DNA of 64,000 nucleotides from Ophiura sarsii (GCA_035610835.1 CM069454.1:67521291-67585290); one strand, 5' to 3'; shown: positions 29,251-41,036, counted from the first letter of the stretch. Numbers and translations are program-made. Notes: generated by a model not told the origin, from the letters alone.

Positions 29251-31100
29251 CAGGGGTAATTTCTTTATTATGCATACCAGGGGTAGCACTGGCTCAAAAA
29301 TATGAGGAGTCCCATTAAATTTTTCAGGAACCTTTAAGGACTGCAAAAACTAAATTTAAGGGGTCCCCTCAGAAATATAAGGGGTCCTGCAGTTTGAGCC
29401 TTTAAAAATAGTCAAAAACCGCTTAGAGAAATTAGAGGTTCAGTTCAGCGAAGAGAGCTGGAAATTACTGCAGCCTTTTTGTTTAAGGAACGCATTTCCC
29501 CGTTTGATTTGAATCTTCTCGACGCTGCCTCGGTGCAAGATGTGCACCACATCTTCTCCACATCGAACTCTAACCATTTAAATCGGTTCTTCCATCTAGG
29601 CTTGTATGCTCTTATTTTCTTAGATGGAGCCATTGTTTGGTCATGGATAAAGGTGTACAGCAGCAACGATGCATGTACGAAAATCGAAAACGGCATGCGT
29701 GTTTCGCTGTTATTCAGTAGGCTGATACATTGTAGCTTACACATTGTTCACGCTCGGTCTTGTACAGAGATCGTTGAATTTGAACTGTGAGTCTGTGACC
29801 CTCATTGCAAACAGTCGCTAACACAGATACGCACACTAGCGTAAGAACGTGTACTGTAAGGTGTAACTCATATACCTATGTCGTGTCCATGTTAATCAGT
29901 AGAAGATACTTATTTATATATGTTTTGGAAATTAATCGCTTGAAACTTTTGCGGAAGCAATTCGGAAGCGATTTAATGTGTCTAAAAACTTTTAAAAATA
30001 CAGGATTTGTATTGTATTTATCTTTTACGGACATTAACAAATTTACAATGTAGGAGATTGACAATTTCCAGAATGTCTTAAGGTTTCCACGTCCATACAT
30101 CGTCAGATTTAAGGGGTCCCTTCATTTTTGATTCGGACCCGTTAGTGAAGTTCAATATGTAAGAAACAAGAAAATGAGGGGTCCTAGGACGCGCGAGGAC
30201 GCGCAAGAACGCGACCCTTGATGCATACATGATGTAAATACCTCATAAAAAGAAAGTAAGCTGTTATAATTGCTCCTGTAGTTTAAAAAGTGTTGATAAT
30301 GTTGAAAACTATATTGATAGTTATGAAATCACAATGTTTAAAAACACCTCATATGTTACAATTGACAAATTATGATGGTTACCCATGACTGTTGGGTTGG
30401 TGTAAGCAGAGATGGTGAAAAGTAGGGATGATCGTCTATTGAAATTTGGTAGAAAACGTGTGCTATGTCTGTCTCGCTCGCACCTATATGACTCGCAGGT
30501 TTGAAAGTTCGGTCTGTAATTGCGACAACAAATTCTCTCGTACTATATGTTATGATATAATATAACTATCTTTAGAGAAAAAAACCCGCGTCGGTGGAAA
30601 TCCAAATCCGTCAAACACTTTGAACAACTAAAATTATTGCATGAATTCACCGACGCGATTTCGTAACAATATTTAAAAAGGTTATCACTGTTTCACTCGG
30701 TATTTTATTACACCTAAACTAGAACCCACGAGCACTCGGGACACTATGAATGGTTTTTTTCTGATCGATAATAGTTTCTAGGAGTGAGAGCGTCGGATGT
30801 TTATGACAGCACTAGAGGCTACGTGGCCTATGATGCTTCTTTCATGTCCTTATGATCGATTATAGTCCGAGACACACATAGCTTCAACAGAGAAAATACC
30901 GGCTTATAGCCGTCCCCGTAATTTGACAGTCACTGGTGTAAGTTCAAAGTGGAAATTGTCTAAATTTCGGGGGGGGGGGGGGGCGGGGTGTTTTGTTTTG
31001 GGGAGGGGTGTCTTTGAGAACAATGCTATATTATTAATAGAGGAGAATTAAGCAAATGAGTTATTGAAATAAACATAAATGAATCACCATTCTTGCTATG
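29251..31100. other. Intron region with AAGGGGTCC repeats
   Basis: Words of the type TTTAAGGGGTCCC recur at about 29355, 29377, 30110 and 30175 and flank a possible zinc-finger exon (29445-29633). A 15-base G run lies at 30969-30983. No other coding signal. Confidence 0.5.
29445..29633 (-). pseudogene. Possible N-terminal exon of a TTF/BED-like zinc-finger (hAT-related) protein
   Basis: The ATG at 29633 opens 62 codons with a basic start (APSKKIRAYKPRWKNRFKWL) and then a Cys pair (MWCTSCTEA). A W-x-K-x-F-x-W-L start followed by CxxC resembles the first part of ZNF862/KIAA1586-like hAT-derived proteins. The partner Cys/His residues are not seen. It may be a transposon-captured fragment, as AAGGGGTCC repeats flank it. 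Low certainty. Confidence 0.3.
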
Positions 31101-31149
31101 GTACAACGTTGTTCATACGCACAACAGTTTTAGAATTGTGATGTTTGTG

Positions 31150-31485
31150 AATGACTTTATTTAGATGGTACTGGTATCGTCGCTATTCTGTCAAAACCTC
31201 GTATATTTTTCCGGCCCTTCAACATGTATAAAGTAAACTGCCCAATGATTATGCATAAGAAGTGTTTATTTATAAATGTTCAGAGGAAAGAACCCTTAAC
31301 AAGGTTCTATTAGATGTGATTTTTGGCCCTTGAAAATGTTTAGAGCAGACTGTCCATCAGGATATACATTATGTACGCGGGATCAAGAACGTATTAATTT
31401 ATACACGTTGAATAGGGCCAGATATGGAGATACGAGGTTTTGACAAAACAGCGACGGTATGCTTGACGTAATGAAATAAAGTATT
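31150..31485. mobile_element. Palindromic MITE
   Basis: Arms 31150-31230 and 31400-31485 are inverted copies with a few differences; the best part is TGTCAAAACCTCGTAT against ATACGAGGTTTTGACA. The loop is non-coding. Confidence 0.6.
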
Positions 31486-31689
31486 AGTAACACAATGAAG
31501 GAATGCACCCATGTTATGATTTCAGAAGAAGAGGGAAAAAAACGTCCAGGTCTCGAAAGCCGCGGAGTTGCACAAGGTGCATGATCAGGCTCAGGCTATG
31601 AGGTCGATCTATTACATGATCGGGGATGTTTTTGTCCAAGGAGGGGTTTGATTACTCAACAGATGTAAGGTTAGGTTAAGTCGCCAGTT

Positions 31690-31830
31690 TAAAATGCCAT
31701 ACATATACGTTGCCAGATAAAATACCATACATATACGTTGCCAGATGTAATGCCATACATATACGTTGCCAGATGTAATGCCATGCATATACATTGCCAG
31801 ATGTAATGCCATACATATACGTTGCCAGAA
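31690..31830 (+). repeat. 28-bp minisatellite, five copies
   Basis: CCATACATATACGTTGCCAG plus a variable GATGTAATG, five near-identical units. Confidence 0.9.
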
Positions 31831-31899
31831 TGTGGTTTCGCAACAAGTGCAAAACTTTAAAGAAATAGACATCTGATTCAAGTTAACCTCACTGAAAGC

Positions 31900-32130
31900 C
31901 AAACTGGAGTCAAGTGACTCTTAAAATGGAGTAAATCGGCCATGACTCTCCAAAGGAGTCATCCTGACTCTTCAAAGGAGTCATCTTGACTCTCCAATTG
32001 GAGTCGTCCTGACTCCCCAAAGGAGTCATCCTAGCCGTCGGAAAGAGTCATCGGCCATGACTCTCCAAAGGAGTCATCCTGACTCTTCAAAGGAGTCATC
32101 TTGACTCTCCAAAGGAGTCATCCTGACTCT
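31900..32130. repeat. Array of TGACTC...GAGTCA palindromes, left part
   Basis: At least eight short hairpins of the form TGACTCTCCAAAGGAGTCA, spaced 20-25 bp. The segment CGGCCATGACTCTCCAAAGG occurs twice (about 31937 and 32051). Confidence 0.85.
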
Positions 32131-32164
32131 CTGGAGCTAATTTGCATATTTTACTTGGTCTTAT

Positions 32165-32292
32165 ATTAGACGAGTAAAATGCACAAATCGCTCATTAGCA
32201 TAATTGCAATGGTACAAAAATTAGCACCGATGCTCGTGTATACCATTTAGATTATGCTAATGAGCTAATTTGCACATTTTATTTATTTAAAC
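32165..32292. repeat. Inverted repeat between the two palindrome arrays
   Basis: AGTAAAATGCACAAAT...CTCATTAGCATAAT (32176-32205) is inverted at 32251-32285 (ATTATGCTAATGAG...). Confidence 0.7.
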
Positions 32293-32504
32293 CTATTAAT
32301 TTATTTCAATTAAGTCGATGCCTTAATTTAACACCGTTGAATGTATATTGATATATGCATATTTCTCACTGGTTAAGGAAGGGGAGTGATTGCTCACTAA
32401 GTAAATGCAAATACATTGAGCAAGAACATAAACATCAAAGAACCAATTACCTTAAAGCCTCCCCCCCCCCCCCCACCTCCAGTTCTCAGTGTCTTATTCC
32501 TACC

Positions 32505-32790
32505 TGGAGTCACGGTGACTCTATTTAGCCAGTTGGAGTCATTATTACTCTCGAAAGGGAGTCCAGCCTACATGTGACTCTAGGTCAATATTGACTCCAT
32601 TTGAAGAGTCACAAGACTCCCTTGAAGAGTCATGCATCATGACTCTCCAAAGGAGTCAGTAAATGTTGACTCTCCAAGGGAGTCATGTGACTCTCCAAAC
32701 AGAGTCAATATTGACATAGAGTCACATGTAGGCTGGACTCCCTTTATAGAGTAACCCTGACTCCAGCTAGCTTAATATCGAGTATAGAAT
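32505..32790. repeat. Array of TGACTC...GAGTCA palindromes, right part
   Basis: Further hairpins with varied spacers (for example TGACTCTCCAAGGGAGTCA, GACTCCCTTGAAGAGTC). The words CAGCCTACATGTGACTCTA (about 32566) and TAGAGTCACATGTAGGCTG (about 32717) form a larger inverted pair. The array ends just before exon 6. Confidence 0.85.
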
Positions 32791-32803
32791 GTATATAACT
32801 TAC

Positions 32804-32881
32804 CTCTCCATTGGAAATACCTTCCAACAAATCAGCTTCACTTGAATATATCACGATATTTTCATCTGGAAGAATCGCACC
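32804..32881 (-). CDS. Solute-binding-domain gene, exon 6
   Basis: Acceptor GTTACAG ends at 32882 and donor GTAAGT begins at 32803. The 78 bases are 26 codons in phase 0 (GAILPDENIVIYSSEADLLE type), the segment between the lobes where family members place the helix after the hinge. It joins exons 5 and 7 without a frame change. Confidence 0.8.
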
Positions 32882-33274
32882 CTGTAACACGATGACAACA
32901 GATATTTACAACGATTATTTTTATTACATTGTTTATTAGCATCTTATTCAGTTCTTAGTCATGGCGTTTTTATAGTAGCTCGAAGTAGAAGGCACAACGC
33001 TACCAGTTTCTGATTGATTCAAACTAAACAAGAGACTGAATAAGCGTCGCTCAACTCGATAGAAATCCACTGCCGAACAGTTCATAACTAATCTTGCGGA
33101 AAATCAAAACATCTAGGAAAATCTAAGAATTGAACCAGTTTTGTTGATTTAATAGGATAGTTAACTAATTCTATCTATCTAGCCTATTTCACTCCACTGC
33201 AGAAGGAAGGCCTCTTCATCAATTTTCCATTTCACTCTGTCCTGAGCTGTCCTTTTCCAAGTAACGTTGCCATA

Positions 33275-34101
33275 CTCTTACATGGCAAATGAGTTTTAAC
33301 CCGAAAAAATGTCATACTATGAGACTCACACATTCAAAAAACCCAAAGCTGTATGAATACAAGTTGGGTGATTCAATCTTGCAAGAGACCAAAAGTCACG
33401 CTTATCTGGGTGTCACCTTAACCAATGACCTGACATGGAATAATCACATCATACAAGTCGCATCAACAGCAAATAGAACACTTGCATTTGTTATGAGGAA
33501 TCTCCACCAATGCCCTCAGGAAATCAAAGTATCGGCATATAAGACCTTAGTCCGACCACTTATTGAATATTCCTCGAGTGTGTGGGAACCTCATACAAAA
33601 GTCCTCACCAACAAGCTGGAAGCTATACAACGTAGAGCAGCAAGATTCTGTATGAATGATTTCAAATCAAGATCTCCTGGATCCGTCACCAACATGTTAA
33701 GGAAACTGCAGTGGGAATCACTCACAGATAGACGCCAAACCAGGAGACTGGTCATCCTTCACAAAGCGATCCACGGTCACCTATCCATCCCAATTGGTAA
33801 CCTCACCCAGCCAGCATCACGTACCTCACGGCACACGAACTCTCAAGCCTTTCAAACAATCGCCGCATCGAAAGACTGTTATAAGTACTCTTTTCTCCCA
33901 AAGACTATCAGAGACTGGAACAGTCTCCCGGACTCTATTGTCACACTAAACGACAGTGAACAATTCAAAAAAGCAACCAAAGTTTACCTCGCAACTAAAC
34001 AAGACTAAGCAACCAACCCAAGTAGAACTGCATACACAACAACCCTGACCGCTTGGTTCCAGTGGAACGTTGGCCAGTACTACGAAAGAAGAAGAAGAAG
34101 A
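33275..34101 (+). mobile_element. 5'-truncated LINE, reverse transcriptase C-terminus
   Basis: A 239-codon frame (33289-34008) begins within the reverse transcriptase at SFNPKKCHTMRLTHSK and continues with AYLGVTLTNDLTWNNHI and RPLIEYSSSVWEPH, the thumb and C-terminal region of a Jockey/CR1-like LINE. The sequence ends in a (GAA)n tail at 34084-34100, typical of LINE 3' ends. The frame is open, so the insertion is fairly recent, but it lacks the endonuclease and YADD motif. Confidence 0.75.
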
Positions 34102-34389
34102 TGTCGTCTATCCACCGTCTGTTTGGCCTGCCTCTTATATCCTCTGGTGAATGCTCTGGGGACCCAGTCTGTTAATTTATGAGTCCATATGTTGTCTTTC
34201 CTCCTGGCTAGATGGCCAGCCCATCTCCATTTTTTTATTTTTTATTTCCAATATGATGTTATTATTATTGATATCTTTAGAGCTAGTAGGAAATGTATTG
34301 TTATAGTAATCTTCACAGGCAATTGATGAAACCTACAGAAACATAACAGCCAAAGTTATATATTTCACTTGATGGCGACACGGAATTGT

Positions 34390-35294
34390 CCGACATCGTA
34401 TAAGGCGTACTCCAAGGAGATACCCTTGCCCCCTACCTATTCATAATCATACTTGATTATTGCTTAAGAATAGCTATCAGTGGGAGAGAAGAGGAACTTG
34501 GTTTCACCATCAAGCCTAGACAAAGTCGAAGAATAGGGCCAAAGAAAGTCACAGATCTTGACTTTGCAGATGACATAGCGTTACTTTTTGACACTAAGGA
34601 GCAGGCACAGAAGCTGCTAGAATATGTTGAGGAAGCAGCACTCAAAACTGGGCTCCACATGAATGCCAAGAAAACCAAATGCATGGTATTTCACCAAAAC
34701 ACAAGCGGTACAGCTAAAAACCTCTAATGGAAGTAACCTAGACAACGTAGAGAACTTCGAATACCTGGGAGCTTGAGTAGGTAATAGCCAGCATGTCATA
34801 AAAATACGTAAAAAGTACTTGCTTTGGAAGGCCTTCAAAGCTCTAAACAAAGTGTGGAAATCCAGCCTCTGTCGAAAAATAAAATCCGCCTTTTCCAAGC
34901 TACTGTCCAAAGCGTCATACTGTATTATGGAGCCGAGACTTGGACCATCACCAACCGACTCAAGAAATCCTTAGATGGATGCTACACTAGGATGCTGAGA
35001 AATGCCCTCAACATTAGTTGGAAATACAAGGTAACAAACAAAGACTTTTATGAAAACATCACAGATTGAAGGATGAGATTTGCCGGACATTGCATAAGAA
35101 GAGAAAATGAGATAGTGTCTGACCTCGTGCTATGGAGACCCAAACATGGACATCTGTCGGCCGTCAAGCTTTAACATATTGGACATATTGGTGAAAGACA
35201 CAGGACTGACTGATGAGGAGATGGAAGCATGCATGAAGGATAGAGTAATATGGCGAGCCATCACGAGGACCGATCGAGATCGACCTAAGTAATA
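34390..35294 (+). mobile_element. Decayed LINE (RTE-like) reverse transcriptase fragment
   Basis: Broken plus-strand frames give QGDTLAPYLFIIILDY, then TDLDFADDIALLFDT (the YADD box as FADD), TGLHMNAKKTKCM, YYGAETWTITNRL and MRFAGHCIRR. The order matches the palm, thumb and C-terminus of RTE/CFDP2-like elements. Stops near 34726, 34774 and 35067 plus frame changes show that it is dead. The clade is uncertain. Confidence 0.7.
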
Positions 35295-35534
35295 GTAGTA
35301 GTTAGTAATCGTCACATAATTTCAACAGTTTGAGAATATTTTATGATCAACTCCTTTTGAAATCCCCACTATGATTATTATTGCTTTACATCCAACAACA
35401 ATTCACTCCATTATAATCCCGCCATTGTTCTTTATCCTTTGTTGTTTTCTATGGTTTATTGTTGCGGATTTGCTTAATAAAAGTGTATTTGAGATGGTCT
35501 CTTCTTTAAGATTGCTGAGAAATGATTTAAATAA

Positions 35535-36295
35535 ATAATAATAATAATAACACACATTTATATAGCGCATAAAGCAGCGGCACCAATGCGCTTCACAAAC
35601 AAATGATAAAGATCTTAAAAATACTACACATACATTTAAAACACATGATTATAAATATATACAATGCAAAGAACACCTCAAAAAGTACAAACAAAATTGT
35701 TAAAACAGCCATCGGAGAATAATACAATCAGCTGCTATTGATATAAACATTGCGATTTAAAAGTCAATAAAACATCAATTATGACAAGTTATAAGCGGTT
35801 TTAAAAAGATACGTTTTCAAGCGAGATTTGAACTGAGTTGTTGATTGTGGATTTCGGAGTTGGAGAGGAAGGGAATTCCACAGCTTTGGCGCAGTCACCG
35901 CGAAACTTCTGCCGTAAGTTATTGTTTTGCTAGGAGTTGCTTGGAGCAGATGTAGAGATGATGATCTAAGAGTCCGGCTCGGTTTGTAATCTGCAATGAG
36001 TTCTGAGATGTATATGGGTGCCTGACCGGTCAGGGCTTTAAAAGTCAGAAGTAAAATTTTAAAAACAATCCTCTCGCGAATTGGCAGCCAGTGTAGATTG
36101 CACATAACTGGTGAGATGTGGTCGCGTTTCCTACTCAGAGAGATGATCCTTGCCGCCATATTCTGAATGCGCTGAAGTTTATTGAGGTCTTTATTCGGGA
36201 GTCCAAAAAGAAGACTATTGCAGTTATCCAATCGGGATGAGATAAAAGCATGAACCAGTTTTTCGGTATTTGTTTTATCAAGGTATCGACGTAAA
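35535..36295 (-). mobile_element. LINE (CR1/L2/Rex-like) C-terminal fragment
   Basis: The minus frame (35779-36231, extendable to about 36290) carries LDNCNSLLFGLP, NLHWLPIRERIVFKILLLTF and PKLWNSLPLQLRN, the standard end of CR1/L2-type reverse transcriptases. The 3' end on the minus strand is a (TTA)n tail at 35537-35550. The 5' side is truncated near 36290. Confidence 0.75.
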
Positions 36296-36684
36296 ACGAC
36301 TAGGAAATAGGAACATGTAATTGTTCACAGTATCGACGTAAAATAGACTTGTTGAGGAAATGTGTGCATGCATGACTAAAGAAAGAAGATTAGGAAGATT
36401 GACATATTGCACTGGTTTGACTAACGAACAATTTAAAGTAATATCAGCAGGGTTTTCTTCCTTTCGTATTTGTTTACATATTATGTGAAATTAAATGAAG
36501 GAAGGAGGATACATGATCATACATCTGTACATGTACATATTCAGTGTGCATGCATGCAATTAATCATTTTATTATATTATCAGAAGTTCAACGTCTACGC
36601 GTCTTGATTTTAGGGGATGTTACTGATAAATATAGCTATACGTCTACGTAAGGTATCATAATTACAAACCAGTGATTTATACAC

Positions 36685-37605
36685 ACAGGAGAAATTAACC
36701 TTTCCGTGTGCACCCCCACCCATTAACAAATATTTACCGGGATTATGCACACAGGAGAAATCGACCTACTTGCGTGTGCACTTGCCAATTAGCAATTATT
36801 TACAGTGATTATTTATACACACAGGAGAAAGGGGTACAATATTTTTTTAAATGCTCTGATTTAACTTAGGAAGCAAATATCCATTCTTCTTTAAGCACAA
36901 TTATTTGCAGTGATTATACACACAGGAGAAATTAACCTTTCCGTGTGCACCCCCACCCATTAACAAATATTCATACACTCTATGTAGTGTTGAACCAATC
37001 AGGAAGCAGGAATTACAAATACGCGGAGTGCATTGAAAGTGTCCACTGCACTCCGCGTGTGCGCCGTTCAAATCACGCAGTGCGCGTTTTGTTTTGATTC
37101 GTTGTTCAAGATTCGCGGGTTCGCCGATTTTCACTGCGGGTGTTAGCAAACTTGTTAAAGTGTTTTTATTCGTTTTACATAGATCTCAAAATTATGCTTA
37201 AATTGTGAATTTTTATTTGTATAGTGTCGTGTATGAATTAGGTCAATGCATGCGTATGTTTTGTTTCTCGAAAAATTAGAAAAATCAATGCACTTGCGCA
37301 AATGTTGATATGCTCACAATAGCACTCCCCCTTCGGGGTCGTGCCATTATTCACACATCAACATCAGCGCGCGTGCATTGATTTGTCTAATTTCTCTCGA
37401 AACAACACATACGCATTTATTGACCTATAATTTACCGGGATTATGCACACAGGAGAAATCGACCTTCTTGCGTGTGCACTTGCCAATTAGCAATTATTTA
37501 CAGTGATTATTTATACACACAGGAGAAAGGGGTACAATATTTTTTTAAATGCTCTGATTTAACTTAGGAAGCAAATATCCATGCTTCTTTAAGCACAATT
37601 AGCTC
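36685..37605 (+). repeat. Duplicated ACACACAGGAGAAA repeat block
   Basis: The segment 36737-36902 recurs almost exactly at 37437-37602. ACACACAGGAGAAA or GCACACAGGAGAAA occurs at least six times, often followed by CGTGTGCAC. The part between (37060-37435) is related to 42290-42800. Confidence 0.85.
37140..37435 (+). repeat. Interspersed repeat, partner of 42290-42800
   Basis: Shared words in order: TTTTTATTCG, GTATAG/GTATTGTGTCGTGTAT, TTAGGTCAA, CACTTGCGCAAA, CGGGGTCGT(G/A)CCATTATTC and ACACAT(A/G)CGCATTTATTGACCT. The copy at 42290 has an extra central insertion. Confidence 0.7.
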
Positions 37606-37724
37606 TTGAGTCAATATTTGTATCGTACACGCATCGAAACTTTTTAGTATGCGCTTTACAAATGTAATGTTATCATTATCATTCAAGCTGACCCTTACAA
37701 GTAGACCCGATTATAGCTACGCAC

Positions 37725-37924
37725 CTGAATGTTTTCGACTTGCAATCCGACACACTCCGCATCAAAGATATAGCCAGATACAAACCCGATCTTCTTGCCT
37801 GTCAAATCCTGTGCAACAAAGTTATCAGGGTTGCCAGGTCTGACAGCAAAAGTGGCGTAATATTCTTTGAAATAGGACTCTGAGAATTGGAAAGTCCGCT
37901 GTCGGCGAGTTGAGGGTGACCACG
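37725..37924 (-). CDS. Solute-binding-domain gene, exon 5
   Basis: Acceptor TGTTTACAG ends at 37925 and donor GTGCGT begins at 37724. The 200 bases are two leading bases plus 66 codons. They encode FQFSESYFKEYY, FAVRPGNPDNF and DLTGKKIGFVSGY, the hinge and start of lobe 2 of a bacterial family 3 solute-binding fold. The phase matches exon 4 (one base left) and exon 6. Confidence 0.85.
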
Positions 37925-38055
37925 CTGTAAACAGGTAAAGAGATAACAGTAATTATTGATCAGTGGGCGGGTAGGAAATGATGTACGTTGATAGCAACGT
38001 GACTAACCGCATTACTACGCGATATTTCATTAGCGTATTACCCGAAACAGGGATT

Positions 38056-38326
38056 GGCTTAACCCTAACTCTACCCCCACTTTTTTCCGATTTTTTTTTT
38101 CAACGTGGAAAATTGACCAAAATATCCCCGATCCCCCGGGATCTGAACCACGGACCTCCAGCACCAAAGCCCATCTGCATTCCACTACACCACGGCTGTC
38201 AAGGCTACTCGGCTCAGTAAATTTCGCCTCGTATATAGCCTGGGTCCATTTTTTCATCGAAAAACTTCCACGCCGGGTATTACCAACTTGCGCAGTCGTG
38301 GTATTTTGTGGTATATGGTAGGGTTA
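38056..38326 (-). repeat. tRNA-derived SINE, copy 1
   Basis: On the minus strand GTGGTGTAGTGGAATGC (A box) and GTGGTTCAGATCCC (B box) form a tRNA-like head (38137-38203). The body has CAACGTGGAAAATTGAC and CGAAAAACTTCCACGCCGGG, shared with copy 2. Confidence 0.7.
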
Positions 38327-38374
38327 GGGTTATATAAACCAAACTTGGACCATTTAAAAAAAAAAATGCTTCTT

Positions 38375-38622
38375 AACCCTAACTCTACCCACTTTTCAGA
38401 ATTTGTTTTCAACGTGGAAAATTGACTAAAATATCCCCCCCCCCCCCCTCGAGATTTGAACCACGTACCTCCAGCACCAAAGCCCATAGGCTTATTCAAC
38501 TACACCACGGATGTCAAGGCTACACGGCTCAGTATATTTCGCCTCGTATATAGCCTTGGTCCATTTTTTCATCGAAAAACTTCCACGCCGGGTGGTACCA
38601 ACTTGTGGTATATGGTAGGGTT
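38375..38622 (-). repeat. tRNA-derived SINE, copy 2
   Basis: Second copy in the same orientation, tRNA-like head at 38450-38520, with a 14-base C run (38435-38448) inserted next to the B box. Same body words as copy 1. Confidence 0.7.
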
Positions 38623-38693
38623 AAGATTAATTGTTTTGGTTGTTTCTGATGTGTGTGTAATAATCATGTCGTGTTATAATGCATTGATATATA

Positions 38694-39569
38694 CACATTG
38701 AAAAAAAGTATCGCACCGCTGGTTGAAAAGTGCAAATGTGGCCTCGAATTTGGCCACCATGGTGTGATATTAAGGATCATTTGTTTGCGTAAGCTGTCCA
38801 GCAAAATGTTATGCAATAAAAGGGCCACATTTGAGTTTGTGACGTAATCGCTGTAATGTTTTTCAAGGCCAAGGGGAAAATGCATAAAACAAGTTTAGGT
38901 ATAACGCGATATTGAGAGGCCCGATGATTAAACTCTATAGTTGTAATCCTTGGTAACACATTCAAGTCTTCCAAGGTCAAAGGTCATCTGGGGTCAAATG
39001 TCAAAAGTTGCCCGATTGTCCTCAAACATGAAAAAACTCCATTTTCGTACACCCAACGGTTATGGGGGCAAAGGTCAAAATAGGTCAAATTTTAAGTTCA
39101 AATGACAAAAGCAATATTGCGGAAGTGTTGACCTAGGTCAAATAAACACACACAAAATCAACGGTGACCTCTTCGTATATTATGCTGAATTTATGAGCAA
39201 CAAAACAATGGCATGTTTGGACTCATTCACTGCATTGTAGCCTATAACGTCTAAATGGAACATATCTTGCGCCAAATATAGAACTAATATAATGACTATT
39301 TTAAGTTTTTAAAGTCTATTCAATATCGCGTTATACCCAAACTTGTTTCATGCATGCTTTTGGACAAAAACATGCATTTCCCCCTTGGCCTTGAAAAACA
39401 TTACATCGATTACGTCACAAACTAAAATGTGGCCCTTTTATTGCATAACATTTTGTTGGACAGCTTACGCAAACAAATGATCCTTAATATCACACCATGG
39501 TGGCTAAATTTGAGGCTAAATTTGCATTTTTCAACAAAAAAGCAGTGGTGCGATACTTTTTTCAATGTG
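38694..39569. mobile_element. Palindromic mariner-type MITE, 876 bp
   Basis: Inverted arms of about 230 bp begin CACATTGAAAAAAAGTATCG and end CGATACTTTTTTCAATGTG, flanked by TA on both sides (38692-38693, 39570-39571). The middle is non-coding and contains many GGTCAAA words. A partial copy is at 53881. Confidence 0.8.
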
Positions 39570-39931
39570 TATATTAAACAAACCGGGGTTAGGCGGTTGA
39601 GGAGGATGGCAATACAAGGCCAAATACGGAATTAGGTTAAATACCCCGGGGTTGTTTTAGAATGATTCATCTTTGTTTTTACCTCCCCAACCACCAACCC
39701 CAACCCCCTGAGTGTTTTAGCATATAATTTATAATCAATATCGTTTCCAAGGTGTTTTTTAAACAGTATTATTGCGGTTTCTTCCGTGAGGGCGCTCTAT
39801 TGTAGTCTAACCAGGGTTGGTCCACCCCGCACCGGGAAATGTTTACTAGTAAAAAAAAAAATCGCCACCGGGACTGTCTACCCCGGGTGGAAAGTCATGT
39901 GGGTATTGCCATCGCTGTGTATATATCGATA

Positions 39932-40170
39932 CAGTCAGCAAAATAAGTAACTGACCAGGTAATATACCGTATGTTGTGCTGATAACTCTATGAAAAGTAT
40001 AACTCCTACATAAACATATTAAATTATAAAGTTTGTGAGAAATTTCTCTTCTTTAATTTGAGATATTGCACGCTAAAGAATGGTTTTTATAATTTAATAT
40101 GTTTATGTAGGAGTTATACTATTAGAGTCAGCACATTTACGACCTGGTCAGATACTTATTTTGTTGACTT
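39932..40170. mobile_element. Palindromic TA-flanked MITE, 239 bp
   Basis: The arms CAGTCAGCAAAATAAGTAAC and GTTGACT-ending inverse are flanked by TA. An inner pair (AGTATAACTCCTACATAAAC) is also inverted. It shares ends and the GAGATATTGCACGCTA word with the element at 56333. Confidence 0.75.
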
Positions 40171-40339
40171 TATCAGTATTTATGTACCAATATTCAAATG
40201 TTAATTCGTCGGAGAGGATGGCAATAGTAATACAATGTGAAATTACAGAATAAAAACTAAATATATGTATTTCCATATCAATATTCAAATGTTAATTACG
40301 GAATAAAATGTGACAGGGCCCATGGGTTCTTGATCTTAC

Positions 40340-40468
40340 GTGAGCACGCATCGTAGTAGAGGCCAAAAAGACCAACTCCGCCAAATGATTCATCCCCCTC
40401 GGTGGTTTTCCAGCAGTTCTGATACGGATCTTGTACCAGTCTACAGCTCTTGTTGGCAATCCTACAAA
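40340..40468 (-). CDS. Solute-binding-domain gene, exon 4
   Basis: Acceptor GCCGACAG ends at 40469 and donor GTAAGA begins at 40339. The 129 bases are two bases, 42 codons and one base. They encode CRIANKSCRLVQ, YQNCWKT and GGVGLFGLYYDACS, with four to five cysteines likely to form disulfides in this secreted lobe 1. The phase joins exon 3 (one base) and exon 5 (two bases). The overlapping frame is also open but lacks these family residues. Confidence 0.85.
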
Positions 40469-40983
40469 CTGTCGGCATTCAGAACAAACAAACAAACAAA
40501 TAAAATAAACAAACAGACACATGATTACCAATAGTGAAGTCTCATGCGGGAGAATGGTTTAATATAATATGTCAATCATCATGAAAAATGCTATGTCACA
40601 ATAGCAATCGTCCAAGAAAACAATGCATTTGCATCATGAAGCGGCAGACACAGACGCCGTCCTCCGGAAACATGGAAAGGAAACAACTCATCAGTTGTAG
40701 TAGTAAGAAAACACCAACATATTGAGCCCATTCAGGTGTAGAAGGGGACATAGTCCCCTGGAGCCATAGTCCCATGGAGCCATAGCCCGCCCTTAATAAA
40801 GTAAAGGTTTGTATAGGCATTCATCTCTACGCAACGCTTCATTCCGTATTATGTCTATGGAAGCCGGACTATTGCTCCAGGGAACTATGGTTCCTTTCAC
40901 CGTCGTCAGTGAAACTCATTTATGCCGTTCTCAAGCTATTTTGTGTAAAAACTCTGACCCCTCTAATTGAAATGCCCACTTAC

Positions 40984-41036
40984 CGGCCTCGATGATATCG
41001 GGATTGTAACCTTTAATCTCTCCACTCAATGGATCC
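40984..41036 (-). CDS. Solute-binding-domain gene, exon 3
   Basis: Acceptor TTTTGTCAG ends at 41037 and donor GTAAGT begins at 40983. This 53-base microexon gives one base, 17 codons (DPLSGEIKGYNPDIIEA) and one base. The G-x-I-x-G-(Y/F)-N-P-D-I pattern is the start of the family 3 binding fold. Confidence 0.85.

Noticed and set aside
40292..40531. Alternative reading frame of exon 4 (79 codons)
   Set aside because: The phase does not fit exons 3 and 5, and the family residues are in the other frame.
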